This document shows positions 11,750-25,025 of a DNA stretch of 64,000 nt, piece after piece. The position numbers were made by a program, and so were the translations under genes. The notes under the pieces are model-generated. The model made no database searches, was not told where the DNA came from, and saw only the letters and a program-made list of their open reading frames with translations. Location of the stretch: assembly GCA_028564925.1 (NCBI GenBank), contig CM053028.1, positions 621,503,912 through 621,567,911 on the forward strand, read 5' to 3'. Each line of letters opens with the position of its first letter. Positions within the stretch are counted from its first letter, which is position 1. Source of the stretch: Lithobates sylvaticus. Lineage: Eukaryota; Chordata; Amphibia; Anura; Ranidae.

Positions 11750-12690
11750 TCTGCAGACAATTTCATTTACTTAGAAACTTTGATAACATTTTGCTGATTT
11801 CTAGTTACAAAGTGGAGACCGATCTGACATGAAACATTTGTTTTCTAGATTCATTGTACATTTGTATCGGACAGTGTCATGATCTCTACCAGTCCTTTCA
11901 CATCTAGTAACGGGACATATGGAAATGTTTTACATTATTCAACAATCTTCTCAAACCATTTCTATTCATTCCGGACTAATCAATGAAAATAAAGCATTGA
12001 TGATATCTCCCGGATAAATGTCTCATCTGATGGTGTCGGATTTGGCGGGATAATAGGGATGATTATTTCTCTAACGTTCTTCACAATTCAGGCGCGGATT
12101 TGAAATCTGAGCCAATCAGAGCTGTGGGCGTTTCCTTCATCAGCCAGTAAAGTCTTTCTTATAAGAATTTCAAAGAAACGTGTTCTGAGATCTTTCTCCG
12201 TTTTCAGCCCAGGAAATTCTTGTTCTGTAGACTTTTCATTGGAGATCTCTATAGAAAATATTCTCTAGCAGGGCGGATTCTGCATTGTGGAGTAAAAGAA
12301 AAGACTAGAAGACATGTGACATTCATATTTCTAATGGAGTTATTATTCCTGGTTAGATAAACTGCCCGACAATTCAGAGGAGCGTTGATCGATGTTCCCG
12401 GAGGAAGAGATATCCGATTTTAGTGTCGGATTATTCTATCTGACATCATTGGAACGTTCCATAGAATTCCGGCGGGAAATTTGAATGAATCGATTTCATA
12501 TTTGCACCAATCACAGTTCTGGGCGATTTCTTCGGATAAAATGTATTGGGTGTGAAGGAGGAGGATCTGAGATCTGTGTTCCTTTCAGATGGAGGATGTT
12601 TGTTTGGTATTGAATGATCTCTGATCTCCAGAAGATATTCAACAGAAATAAAGGACGGAGGACAATAAAAATCAGTCCCTGTAAGGAGAT
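11750..12690. repeat. Inner inverted repeat flanking H4, distal arm
   Basis: Reverse-complement counterpart of 8775-9900 (see that entry). Blocks that match run from the GACCCCGCCCC box near 11735 out to the GATCTGTGTTCCTTTCAG / CAGTCCCTGTAAGG segment near 12680, which corresponds to the H2A 3' flank near 8800. It is thus probably an older copy of an H2A downstream region. No gene is seen. Confidence 0.8.
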
Positions 12691-12699
12691 CACATCGTT

Positions 12700-13834
12700 C
12701 CTTCACATGAAATACGTTCTAATAAATGATACAAATCATAGAGACTCTGGATTGCTGTTAGGATGGACAGACATGGAGGGGGGGGGGGGGGTGGTTTTAG
12801 TTGGAGGGGTTTAGCGGTGAGTAGACGATCAGCATAGACAGATTGGGATGGAAAGAGATGAGAGAATGATGTACTGTGATCACATTTCATGTCATTACTC
12901 CTCACCTCTATTACAAGTCTGAGTGTAATAAGAAGACAAAGGATTTGCCTTCACAGGGAACTTTACCTGACAGTATTATTAATATACAACTTAATTGGTG
13001 AATATAAACCAGGTATGTCCGGCTCTATGTAGAACATGTTTGTGAGGCAATGCTAAAATAATAATAACTGATCTTTAGATGAGAAGTACCGTAGATCGGT
13101 CAGACTGGGAGGGGGATGAATAAACCTTCCTTCTATCCCGGTCCTGATTCTAGATTTATTGTGGAGATCATCTCCTCTTTCTGGCTGTATAAATTCCCTA
13201 TTCACCTCCTTGTACTGCACACACACCTCAGTGTTCCACCAGGAATGACCACAAGGTGGCAGAGCTGAATAAACACTTATGCCGCACTCACACATTGTTA
13301 CAATAAAAGATCCTCCACAATCTCCCGCCTTACATTGTTACTTTATTTAAATTCACAAGTTGAGAAGATCGTGGAGTTCTCAATGGAGGAAAGAAGCAAG
13401 AAAAACGAAACATTGTATCTACTCAATCAGCCCAGACAAATATTTGTCTATGTGTATCTATTCCAATCATCAACAGCAGATCAATGTACACACAGGGTGG
13501 GGGTTGAGCTCATTCTGTGTACTTATAGTTCTAATTAACAACAATAATACTAATAATAATAAACACAATATGTACAAAGTATCAGCTACATACAAATCTG
13601 ATCACAATCTCACCTGGGACAGCACACAGTCCTTTATAGAAGTTAGAAAAGGTTTCCTAACATGGACATGTTTAGCACCTCGATGAAATTACACATCACC
13701 TCCAAACCTGGAAACCATTTTATCCCTTTCATTAACACGCCTATTTCTGATATTTGGTGTTTACAAGTTAAAATCTGTATTTTTTGCTAGAAAATTACTT
13801 AGAACCCCCAAACATTATATATATATATATATAT
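12700..13834. other. Spacer distal to H4 (left)
   Basis: Single-copy-looking sequence repeated only in the other arm. It includes a G run near 12778-12790 and an AAT-type simple stretch near 13540-13560. No gene is recognised. It ends at a TA run (13815-13834) where element F begins. Confidence 0.55.
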
Positions 13835-14298
13835 GGTATAAAAATAAGGGATGGTGGCGCTGTTCAGGGTATGTATGAGGAAAAACAAAAAGATAATCAC
13901 TGTAAAGTGAAAAAAGGTATGACTAGTGTACAAAAAGCAACTCACATATGCATGTACTGATACAAGAATGTATAAAAATATATAGAAAAAAATATATAGA
14001 AATATATATAAAAATATATAGAAAAAAAACTATATATATGTATAAAAGCCAATAGTGTTGCTGTGCACTCAAACACAGTGTGAGATATTTAAAGTGACTC
14101 TGTGCAGTAAAAATACTGAATAATTAATATATGTGAATAATTACATCCATATGACAAGCAACATATAAATATAAATAATAAGTATAAAGTGACTCCTGTG
14201 AAAATAGAAAATAATATGTATATGTATAAATTGGTAATTCAATTCAGATAGAGAGTGGTAAAAAAAATATACATTCAAATAAAAATCCAAAGGTCATA

Positions 14299-14337
<39 letters not shown>

Positions 14338-14347
14338 TATAATATAT

Positions 14348-14397
<50 letters not shown>

Positions 14398-15670
14398 TGA
14401 ATATAAAAATAATATTAGAAGTATTAAATGTAATTTCTAGACAATTGTCCCAAGTGAAAAAAATAAATAATCAGAGTGAAAAAAGCGGGGGGCCGCAAAA
14501 ACTGTGATATAATAAAGTGATGTATAAAAAAATGTTCAATCAGCAGAAATCATCAGTCAAAAAATAGTGAGGTCCTGTGTTGTTCTTTTTAAAGATCAGA
14601 ATTCCTGTAACATCATGTGCCTTATGTAAGTAGATAAATGGTGAACGGTAACATCTCAGTGCTTCCCTCCTTCCGTGACCCCTAAGGTAAACGCACTCAC
14701 CAGAGTGCCTAACCCCTGCAGGGGTGATAGGCATAAAATCTCCTGGATGTGGGATAGAAGTCTTCCTCTGTAGGGGTAGTTGCTGGGGAAGAAGCCTCCT
14801 CTGCAGGGGTATCCTCTGTGGGGATATCCAACCTCTTCCACTCGCCAGGGATGGGGGGGTAAAACACCAAAAATAGTCTATGCAAAAGAAAACACTAATA
14901 GTGTGATACAGCTAAACCATGGGCAGTTTATTAAAAATAATATATAAGGTTAAAAAACATGGGGAACAAAAACACTAAATAGCCTGTAGGCTATTTGGAC
15001 ATATGTGTTCAAATCATAAACACATTAAAAACATTAAAATGAAAAGCAAGTGAAAAATGCAGAGCGCGCAGCTTAAGGGCAGAACGATGCAAACACCGCT
15101 GAGCCCTGGTAACAGCGTGCGTTCCACACGCGGCTGGTACAAAACCGGAAGCCGCTGGCAGGAAGTGACGTGGTGTGTACCTAGGTATCGCCTGACGTAC
15201 GTTTCGTCAATAGGACGTCGTCAGTGGCGATACCATCTTGGTACACCTCATGTTTAAATAGGTAGGAGCGGAGCCACGGTCGCCAATGGGGAAGCAGGGT
15301 GGGCGTTACTTAAGAGCCCAAGCCGGACCACTTAGAGGTGAGAAACCTTGTAAACAATGCTGGACAGCAGTACGTGGATGGGAAAAAAAGACGGCATAGT
15401 AAATTGCATAGCCATCCCCGGGAGAAATTAACATTAACCCTTCCCATGCACCCTAATAAGTAAATAGGGAAACCGCAGCTCCTAAAAAAGGGGGTATTAC
15501 ATAGAAAGAAGAACGAAGTGGGTCAAACAACAGACCCTAAAGAATGCATAGGAGCTTTTAAAAGGATGGTTGAGAGTGACCTCAACAAATTAGAAATTAA
15601 GAAGAAAGGCGGAAATATATGGAAAACCATAAAAACCCTACAAAAAGAAAAGTTCCCCCTAGAATGGTGG
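13835..15670 (-). mobile_element. Element F, unclassified retroelement-like (left)
   Basis: F is repeated in the right arm (36789-38580). On the minus strand here it carries a hammerhead-like motif (15234-15184) and an acidic open stretch (IPTEDTPAEEASSPATTPTE) near 14840-14710. Near 15490-15670 the plus strand has an open K-rich stretch (KRMVESDLNKLEIKKKGGNIW) that ends KFPLEWW. F is interrupted by element E, with a 31-base duplication at the break (15640-15670 and 27117-27147). Long TA and AT-rich blocks lie at 14300-14395. A Penelope-like affinity is a guess from the hammerhead motif only. Confidence 0.45.
15184..15234 (-). ncRNA. Hammerhead-ribozyme-like motif in F (left)
   Basis: On the minus strand: a perfect 9-bp closing stem (GGTATCGCC with GGCGATACC), the core CTGACGA, stem II GTC/GAC with loop CTATT, GAAA, and a 3-bp stem III ACG/CGT with loop TA, ending GTC at the expected cleavage site. 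One extra C follows the CTGANGA core, and the first stem I pair is A-A. It is a mirror of the motif at 37226-37276. Confidence 0.5.
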
Positions 15671-17376
15671 GGTTTTTAGGCAGCAATGGTTTTTAGAAAG
15701 ATGTATCAAAGTTGGTATTAAGTGGAAGACTCAGTAGAACGGAAGAGATTTAAAATGTTTATTCATGTCACATGTATGACAAGTGGAATATAAAACATAA
15801 GCCCATACAGAATAAAATATACAATACACACACAGGCAAGGCCAACAGGTAGCACCTGACACTTCAACTGATAAAACAGGGGGGGGGGTCAATATGATGC
15901 AGCAAGAACTGACGCGTTTCGACCTGTAATTGTCTAGGTCTTCTCCTGACGCGTTTCGACCTGTAATTGTCTAGGTCTTCTTCAGAGTGTTTTTGTCTGT
16001 TGGAATAGAGAAAATAAACAGCATAACAGCAACTATTCAGTTAAATATTAAATATTGGTAGATATGTCGCATTTGTATCCATGCATAGTGGCAACAGGAT
16101 AACACAGCTTTAGTGCGCATATTTTCCGGAATGCGTGTGGTGCGTAGGGTGATTTTCTGCATGGGAATTCATAAAACTCCCCTCGACTTTTCCCGGTGGT
16201 CCCCAACTGTGGCTCCCACGAGCAGGTCAGGGCAGGATAAACGTCCAGGCCGTATGTGACTTGCGAGGGGTCACACTTACTGCTGACACGCCAAAGTGGA
16301 ACACCGGGGCACCCTGAGGCAAAGGGAGGGAGAGGAAAGCACCGGCACACCTGTGATGAGGGACCCCTGGAATAAACCAAGATGTCACTATGGACACATT
16401 CAACAGAAGAAGGAAAGAGGATATATATATACCTCAATCCAACTTTGCACTAAATTATAGGACAGTGATATTGCACTAAAAAGTGGGGTACCTCTTGTTG
16501 GTATAGCTATATGTCTCACTTAGGGGCATTAAGCCCCCTGGGGGGGGGGGGGCACATACATGGTTGTACTTGATTGTTAAGGTCCAAAAAGTTGGCCTAT
16601 ATGTTGGAGATTAAGACAGGAATAGGAAAATACAGAGAGGGGTAAGAGAAAAGGAAAAGAGGGAACGGGGGGGGGGGGGACAAAAAAAGAAAGAAAGCGA
16701 AGAAAGGGGAAGGGGAAAGGAGAAAGAAAGGAAGAGAAATGGGAAGGAAAAGCAAAGGAAGAAGAAGAGGGAGGGAGGAAGGGGAGGAAGAAGGGGGAAG
16801 ATGGGGGGAGTGGGGAAAGAAGAGGATGGGAAGGAGTATATGGCGTGCTTCATATAGGGGAGGGGGGGGACAAGGAGGGTGGAAAATGATGAGGGGAGAG
16901 AGAAGGAGAATGATCAAGGAAAAGATAGATGTGCATGCAGTTGAGGGAATAGAGATAGATGGGGTGAGTGATGGGAACAGGGGGAAATTAATGTGAACAA
17001 AATAATATATAGTGTGTAGGTAAATAGTGTGTGAAAGTGGAAAAAAGAGGAAGTGAATGAATGCATAAGCAGGGTGAATAAGAGTGCAAGTGATTTGAAT
17101 AAAAGGTGCATGGAGATAATGCACGGCAGGAGGGGAGTAGATAGGGGGGGGGGGGGGACTGTATGATCAAAAGGTGAAGAAACATAACAAAAGACAGGCG
17201 AAAAGTTGAAAATGCAATGGGGTGAGTGGGTAATGTATAAGTGGTTGGGAAGGGGGGGGGGGGGGGGGGGGGAGGAGAGGGGAAACAAAAAAAGGAGAGG
17301 GTAGAGAGAACGGGGGAAGGGGGCCCCTGTCCTGGTCAGGGTTGGATCTCAGTATGAGCAGGACGGAGTCTATAAT
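15671..17376 (-). mobile_element. Element E, first part (left)
   Basis: E inserted into F. In the right arm the whole element is uninterrupted (33641-36788, about 3.15 kb); here LINE-1 splits it, and the rest continues at 25708-27117. This part holds two tandem hammerhead-like motifs and a long homopurine tract (about 16610-17330, with G runs at 16665, 17145 and 17252). A 31-base flanking duplication (CAAAAAGAAAAGTTCCCCC...) supports insertion. The superfamily is unresolved. Confidence 0.5.
15911..15985 (-). ncRNA. Tandem hammerhead-like motifs in E (left)
   Basis: Two near-identical units on the minus strand. The first (15985-15948) has core CTGAAGA, stem II GACCT/AGGTC, then GAAA and ACGCGTC. 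The second repeats the stem II to GTC part 37 bases on. Mirror of 36471-36545. Confidence 0.45.
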
Positions 17377-17391
17377 AAAGTCTGCAGAAAA
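17377..17391. repeat. LINE-1 target site duplication, 5' copy
   Basis: AAAGTCTGCAGAAAA is repeated exactly at 25693-25707, right after the LINE-1 A tail. The right arm has it only once (about 35048-35062), the empty site. Confidence 0.97.
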
Positions 17392-17599
17392 CAGGGGGCG
17401 TGTCCTGATGCGAACGGCGGCGGACGTCTTTGTGAGGAGCTCTGGACCCTGATTATTAATCCGCCGCCATCCGTGAATTCACCAGCCTGAAAATCACCCA
17501 GGGACCTGTCAGGACGGCACCCAACGCTAGCCAGACCACCAGAGGGTAATATTGTGTGTAATTGAGGCCTTCTGGAGGACAGGCCGCGGCTCCGGCCTG

Positions 17600-18172
17600 G
17601 CTCCCTGAACGGCGGCCATCTTGCTGCACCCGGCCGCGGCTCCGGCCCCCAATCCTGGCCTCTCGAACCCCCCCTGGACCGGCTCTTTCTCCCCACAAGA
17701 ACCGGAGACCACCCCCCACCCGGGGCTCCCACTTACACCCCTGTACAGCGGCCTGAAAGCAAGAAAACGGCTCCGGCCCTGTGATCGGCGGTCATCTTGC
17801 TACACCCGGCCGCGGCTCCGCCTCCCAATCCTGGCCTCTCGAACCCCCCCTGGACCGGCTCTTTCTCCCCACAACAACCGGAGACCACCCTCCACCCGGG
17901 GCTCCCACTTACACCCCTGCACAGCGGCCTGTAGGCAAGAAAACGGCCCCGGCCCTGTGATCGGCGGCCATCTTGCTACACCCGGCAGCGGCCCCAACAC
18001 TTAATTCTGGCCTGCAGGAAACCCCCGTGGCTCGGTTTTCCCCCCACACGGTAACCGGAACTCACCCTCCATCAGGGGCTCCCATTTACCCCCCTCACAG
18101 TGGCTGGCAGGAGGAAAAACGGCCCCAGTCCTGTGAAAGGCGGCCATCTTGCTTCACCCGGCGGCCATCTTG
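17600..18172 (+). repeat. 176-bp tandem monomers in LINE-1 5' UTR
   Basis: The motif GGCGGCCATCTTG recurs at 17611, 17787 (one mismatch), 17963 and 18139, each exactly 176 bases apart, with a fifth copy at 18160. Sequence between copies is well conserved (CCTGGACCGGCTCTTTCTCC etc.). GGCCATCTTG is the reverse of the YY1 consensus. Arrays of 5' monomers act as promoters in rodent L1s; the same role here is an inference. Confidence 0.9.
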
Positions 18173-18391
18173 CACACCATTCTGACCCCCTCTGAGACTG
18201 GCAAACTGCCCCTTGAAGCTGCAACACTCTAGCCGGCCAGGCTATGACCCCCAGGGATGCATAGCACGACTTTACTCCCTGACAAATGACAAAACTAGCC
18301 ATGGCCGAGTAAAGACGGGCACCGACAGAGCTCCCGGCCTAACCTGATCCACTATGGCCATTACCTGCCACTTAACTCATGTGGGCACGGC

Positions 18392-19423
18392 ATGAGCACC
18401 CCAAATCAATACAGGACACGCTCGACCTCAAGAGGGACCAGATCCCAGAACTCGCAGACCAGTATCCATAATTTTTTCAGCGGCACACCGAGACAAGCAA
18501 CAGGCGCCATAGAAACCGCTCCACGTGGGCCGCGCATGGAACGGAACCCGGGCCCAACCCAAAGCCATACACCAACACCACCGGAGGACCCGGAATACCT
18601 TGCAGAGACACCGGCAGCATTCCGTACAGAGATGACGGACACGTCGCAAGGCCAATTAGATGCCGACCTCCGCACCATGCTGCGGGCCCTCCCCACCAGA
18701 GCCGACATTGAGGCCTTACCGACAAGGGCCGACATAGAAGCGCTGATCCTAAGGATAGAGGAGGCGCACAGCAGGGACATCCAGGAGGTGAAAGCGGAGT
18801 TGCATACAGTGTCGGACCGTGTGACATCTGGAGAGTCACGGGTCTCTGCACTGGAGACACGCATACAGGCCCTGGAGCAGGCACAGGTATCACAAACGAT
18901 GGACTCCCAAGACATGCAATTGCACCTGGAGGAAATGGAAGACCGCAGCTGCCGCAACAACCTGCGACTGCGGGGGATACCTGAAGCCACGGGCCCGGAA
19001 GACCTGGCGGAGACAGTGACCGCAATATTCCACAGACTGCTGGAGACCCCCCCGCCGACGATTGAAATCGACAGGGTGCACCGCACACTGGGCCCCAGAT
19101 CCGCCGACCCAGCCAGGCCAGTATTGGAATTAGCGAGGAGACGAGGATACACCTACCGCTGGGGATACCCCCTGGCGGTAATCTTCCGAACGGCGCAGAC
19201 CTCATTCACCCTGAGAACGCCTGCAGACCTGCCGGGATTCTTCTCCTTTATAGGCACAGAACCAGTCCAGGTCCCCAATTGGCTAATGAGACTACCGAAG
19301 GCACCGGGTCGCTCGGGTCCAGCAACGGGCAGATACAACCAACCGCCGCGCTCGCAGAGGAACAGAGGCCGATTCCGCCCCAGCCCTGCCGCCGCCGTGG
19401 ACGATGGTACACGTGAGTCCTGA
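18392..19423 (+). CDS. LINE-1 ORF1 protein (internally shortened)
   Basis: RNA-binding chaperone of an L1/Tx1-type LINE, 343 codons, start ATG in a clean context. A low-complexity N-terminus is followed by a heptad-rich coiled coil (about residues 105-175) and an RRM beginning EDRSCRNNLRLRGIPE (about 180-240). The C-terminal domain is entered late (RRRGYTYRWGYPLAVIF, about 250-275). Compared with the LINE-2 and LINE-3 proteins, about 45 residues between the end of the RRM and the YRWGYP block are missing without loss of frame. Such a protein would probably bind RNA poorly. It is the upstream ORF of the element. Confidence 0.85.
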   Translation: MSTPNQYRTRSTSRGTRSQNSQTSIHNFFSGTPRQATGAIETAPRGPRMERNPGPTQSHTPTPPEDPEYLAETPAAFRTEMTDTSQGQLDADLRTMLRALPTRADIEALPTRADIEALILRIEEAHSRDIQEVKAELHTVSDRVTSGESRVSALETRIQALEQAQVSQTMDSQDMQLHLEEMEDRSCRNNLRLRGIPEATGPEDLAETVTAIFHRLLETPPPTIEIDRVHRTLGPRSADPARPVLELARRRGYTYRWGYPLAVIFRTAQTSFTLRTPADLPGFFSFIGTEPVQVPNWLMRLPKAPGRSGPATGRYNQPPRSQRNRGRFRPSPAAAVDDGTRES

Positions 19424-20867
19424 TTACTGCGGAGCTACCTATACCGGTACCCATTGTTTGTAATGCATAGGACATCGAACTTACCTTGATGCTGCCCCCT
19501 GTTTTCTGCCCCCCTGCCCCCCCCCCCCCGCTTGCCGCGGAGGACCCGCCGGGGGCCCGTTTTTGTGACACCCCCACGCCTCAGAAATTGAACGGAGAGA
19601 TTGGTCCGCCATGGTGCAATGATACACACTCACCCCCCTTTCCCCAACACTTTGCATGCTACAAACCGAGACTCCCACGAAGAGATATTTTTTTTTTTAC
19701 ACCGCAGACACCCCCAAAACTGAACACAAAGGTTTTTGTTTTTTTTTTTTTTTGCCCCATTTCTACCCTTCTTGCCCCTTTGTTGTCTTGAGAGGTGGTG
19801 TCACAGAGGAAGAGAAGGACAATACGTCCCCCCCACCCCCCCCCCCTGGTGACACAAGCAGGTGATCATATTATTGCAGCACTACCACAGGTGGACGATT
19901 GAGCCCCAATCTACCTGATCACCAATCTGGGGCATCACCCCCCGCTCCACAAGTTGAGATCTACACATGTATTTACCTGGCCCCCCTGTCATGCCAGCTG
20001 GGTCATAGATACCTACCCAGAAAGGAGCACACAGACGACAGGTGCCAAGATACTCCTTGGATAACAAGACTCACGCTCACAGATGTGACTCGAGGGGGAG
20101 CAAAACATATACTGGGTGGCTGCTTGGGGAGGAATGGGGTTTGGACCCCATCGGAGGACAAGACGCAACCTTGGAGGGTATTTGGGGGCAGGAGAGGGGC
20201 GGTGCCAGATGGACAGGGGAGCCGTAAAAGGGGGGGGGGGGATATTGGAACCGCATCAAATTGCTCAGGACCATAAATTATTGTGGGGAACTTCTCTAGG
20301 GCGGGTGGGGGGCTGGATTTTGTGGGGGAATGATTAGTTGGCAGACGTAACCTATGCATGTAAGCTAATGTTGTTTTATTGATTCCATCTTTCTGGTTAA
20401 AGGTTTTTTTTTGTTAACTAGAAAATGAGCAAGTATTGAATTTACATGTCCTAGTGTCATATTACATATTATAGCCTGAAATGTACAAAACCACCCTATG
20501 ACACACAATTGAGCACGCATGCCCACACACTCTTTTATACAAGCAGAGGCCGGGTGGTCAGGGAGGGACCGGGAGACTCGCAGGGACCCTTGCTGATTTC
20601 ACCCCCACATAGGACGACGCACGATACCCAGGCTACCTGGAGATCGTCTTTGCAAATATTTTGCACGCACATTAGAGCACCAGCTAAATCGGTAGGCAAC
20701 CGCTAGAAGCACTAGGCTTCCGACGGGCGCATTTCATACCCTTATAGTATTGGTAGAATATACCTACCTCCATCTACTACATTCTTCTCTCTATTCTATA
20801 CCACTCTCTAACTCTTTACTGTACTTTCTTACCCCCCCCCCCCCACACTCCCCGTCCCCCCACGAAC

Positions 20868-23800
20868 ATGGACGACATTACTATTGTCACTTTAAATGCG
20901 AAGGGACTCAACATCCCAGAGAAAAGGAGAATGCTACTTAATGATATGATACACCTAAAGGCAGACATAGTCCTCCTACAAGAGACACACTTCCGAGAAA
21001 ACACACTCCCGATCCTCAAGAATAGGTAAAAAAAAAAAAATACTTCCCGACGGTGTATCACTCGACCTACAAGGAATCCAAATCACGAGGAGTTTCAATA
21101 TTAATTTCAGCCAAAATCCCATGGTCCCAGACAGACATACTGACAGATCCGATGGGAAGATTTCTATTCCTCAAGGGCCAAATTGGTGACATCAAAATAA
21201 CACTAGCAAACCTTTACGCCCCAAACACCCAACAAGATACTTTCTTTACAAGACACTTGATCAAACTACAAAACTTTACTGAATGGCAACTAATAGTGGG
21301 AGGAGACCTGAATATCCCCCTAATACCCGAGGAGGATACCTCAACAGGGAGTTCATCAACCCCCAGAAACACACGCAAGGCCATCCACATAGCACTTCAG
21401 AGATCACAATTGATAGATACATGGCGCCTCTTTCACCCTTGCGAACGAGATTATACGTACTACTCACGCCCCCACAACACATATTCGCGCATCGATTACC
21501 TGTTGATACCACACAACCAACTTCACGCCGTTAGAAACACCTCACTAGGATCAATCACTTGGTCCGATCACTCCCCAGCTATCCTGAGTTATGCTCTGAC
21601 AGACTTCCAAAAAAATCAAAGGAAACCGTGGAGGCTTAATGAAAGCCTTCTGAAAGACCCAGACACACTAGCTGAGGTTACAAGGGAAATAACCAACTAT
21701 ATTCAAACCAATAGCGACTCAGAAAGTGATGAAGGCCTAGTCTGGGAAGCGCACAAAGCGGTGATTCGCGGAATACTCATAAAACACGGGCAAGACTAAA
21801 AAAACAAAGGACATCCCAATTGACCTCTCTCCTCAGCAGACTTCACACCCTAGAAATCAGACACAAGCAAACCCCGACTGACCAGATAGGGAACGAACTG
21901 GACGCAGTACGCACACAAGTAACTGACCTGTTAAATTTTAGAGCAAAGACGGCATTACAAATAACACGTAAAAGGATTTACGAGTCGGGCAATAAATGCG
22001 GCAGACTGCTAGCACAGTCATTACGGGACCAAAGAACAGCGTCGTACATACCCTCCATACGCTCGCCATCGGGACAGAAGATAACCTTACCACAACATAT
22101 AACACGGGAATTTAAATCCTACTATGAATCGCTCTACAACCTGTCCAACACGCCACCATCATTAGAACACATAACAGATTATATTACTACTTCCCGTATG
22201 CCCTCCCCTCTCCACCGACACCCGAGATCTGTTAGAAGCCCCTATCACATTATCGGAGGTACAACTTGCGCTGAAAAGCACAAAAGTTGGAAAAGCCCCA
22301 GGACCGGACGGACTCACGCCACACTACTACAAGACACTACTACCAGTATTAGGAGGACGCTTGGTTAATGTGCTTAACGGCCTCACTAAAGAAGGGAAAC
22401 TACACACCACCACATTACAAGCACAAATATCTGTTATCCCAAAAGAAGGCAAAGACCTGACCAACTTCGGAAGCTATAGGCCTATCTCCCTACTTAATTC
22501 GGACCTCAAACTATTCACCAAAATAATAGCGACTAGAATACAGACACACCTGCCCCTCCTAATACACTTAGACCAGGTGGGATTTGTCCCCACAAGAGAG
22601 GCAAGGGACAATACCACCAAGGTCTTGAATCTACTACATAAAGTCACCCGCACCCAAACGCCCAGTGTTTTTATAAGCACGGACGCTGAGAAAGCGTTTG
22701 ATCGGGTTAGTTGGGCCTTCATGTTTGCCACGTTGCGCCATATAGGACTGGGAGACAACAAGCTAAAGTGGATAGCCGCAACCTATGAAAAACCATCTGC
22801 CAGAGTGAGGGCTAATGGAGTGCTCTCAGACCCTTTTCCGATCACAAACGGGACAAGGCAGGGGTGTCCGTTGTCCCCCCTTCTATTCGCCCTCACTCTG
22901 GAACCATTCCTATGCCACATAAGACAAAACCCTAATATCTCAGGAGTGAAAGTACACCAAACGCAACACAAGGAATCGGCGTACGCCGACGACCTCATGT
23001 TCACACTCACCACCCCCTCAATCTCCCTCCCCAACCTCTTACGAGAATTTAAGATTTATGGAGTCCTCTCCAACCTAAAAATTAATTTTACAAAATCTGA
23101 GGCAATGGGAGTAGGAATACAACCAGCACAACTTACACAGCTACAATCAAATTTCCAGTTGAAATGGACACAGACAGCCCTAAAATAATTAGGTACTTAC
23201 ATCCCTCGCACACTCACACGGCTATATGAGCTGAACTTCCCACCACTCTTGAAAACAATCAAAATATTACTTAAAAAATGGCACACCGGTCTACATTCAT
23301 GGATAGGTCGCTGCAACATCCTCAAAATGATGATACTCCCAAAATTCCTCTATCTCATGCAGGCGATACCTATACACATTCCCACACTCTACTTCAAACA
23401 AGTACAAACCATGTTTACAGACTTTGTATGGGCTAAAAAAAGACCACGACTCTCTTATAAACTTTTAGTTCTACCTAAACAACATGGGGGACTCGCGTTA
23501 CCAAACATCCGTACATACTACCAGGCAGTTCACTTGGGCAGGCTTATAGACTGGTGCCGTCACCATGAGACTAAGCTCTGGACACAACTGGAGCAACATC
23601 AAAGCGAAACCCCACTTAGTAGAGCTCCCTGGTGCCACCCGTCTCTGCCAGCGGAAATTAAGCGACACCCGCTAATAGGAACCACAACACAGGTCTGCGC
23701 ACGTCTCATCACGACGACCCCCATATCATCCCCCAACTCACCCCTCTTCCCCATCTTGGGAAACCCTGAATTTGCACCAGGATTACATGACGCAGAATTT

Positions 23801-24748
23801 AAAAGACTGAAAGACGAGGGCACACACCAGGCCTCCCACATTAGCACCAATGGTCGTTGGCCCACAATAACAGAACTCTCAAATACCACAGGGCCCTTTC
23901 GGCTGGACTTCTTGAGAGCCAGCCAACTGAGCCACTTTTTACACTCACTGAAAACCCCTCCGACAACATCACCTCCCCTCACAACACTAGAAGAACTCTG
24001 CAACGCATCGGGTACCATAACGCACACACTATCACAAACCTACAGCCTGCTAAACATACCACAAACAGACTTTACACTGCCAGGGCTGACTAAATGGGAA
24101 ACAGAACTGAATTGCCACTTTAGCACAACAAAGAAACAAAGAATAATTAAATACACTCATAAATCCTCAATATGCGCCAAGATCCAGGAGACCAACTATA
24201 AGCTACTGTCAAGATGGTACAGAACTCCAGACCTGCTCCACAGATTCTTCCCGACAACGCCGGACCTTTGCTGGCGGTGTCGAGCAGAAAAGGGAACACT
24301 GCAGCACATATTCTGGTCCTGTCCTTTACTACACCACTTTTGGAAAGTGGTCCGGGAAGTTGTACAAAAATTTACAGACAGCCCCAAACCAATAGACCCC
24401 GCTTTCTTCCTTCTTCACGCATCAGACACTCCCGAAAAAACATACAAAAAATCGGTGATCAGACACTTACTAGATGCAGCCCAGGCCTGCATACCGATAA
24501 TGAGGAAATCCACAAGCCCACCTACCATAGCATCATGGATAGCGAAAGTGGAGGAGATAAGATATATGGAGGACCTCGTCCTCACAGCCCAGCATAGACA
24601 AGAAACATTCTCAAACACCTGGCAGTCGTGGATTATCTTTATCTACTCGTCAGAGGGCCAGGCGCTTAAGGGAACCACAACAGACAAACAAAGTTGCACT
24701 CCGCCACCGCCAATCCCATCTGACCACACATGTTTGAATTACCAATGA
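20868..24748 (+). pseudogene. LINE-1 ORF2 (endonuclease-reverse transcriptase), broken
   Basis: It starts MDDITIVTLNAKGLN. An apurinic-type endonuclease follows with QETH, GGDLNIP and a WSDHSPA active-site block, then a reverse transcriptase with GSYRPISLLN, the AEKAFDRV block, TRQGCPLSPLLF and the catalytic YADD (22982-22993), and a C-terminal CCHC block (about 24265-24330). Frame breaks occur in the A run near 21030, near 21800, in the 22200-22360 interval and at the stop at 23186-23188. At least four breaks leave no functional enzyme. Confidence 0.92.
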
Positions 24749-25025
24749 CCCAAGTTCGTGGGCCCGAGTACCCCCACCCCCCACCCATCCTCCCACCTCA
24801 GCTCCCCCTCCCCTCTTCTTTCTCTCTTTCGTACTACTCTCTACTCTAATATTCTACCTTTAACCAATCCCACCCTAAACTGGGTGGATCTACTTTACTC
24901 TCTAATTTCCACTTTTTTTTTTTCCAACATAAATAAGAAAAACCGAGGAACTGGGCCCATGTCCTCGGTACTGCACAACACGACAACCTCAAGCACAAAT
25001 ACCCAAACGGAACAAATAAAACTAA

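Noticed and set aside
16048-16437. 129-codon frame conserved in both arms (mirror 36019-36408)
   Set aside because: Conservation only reflects the recent duplication; it lies within element E and has no recognisable domain.
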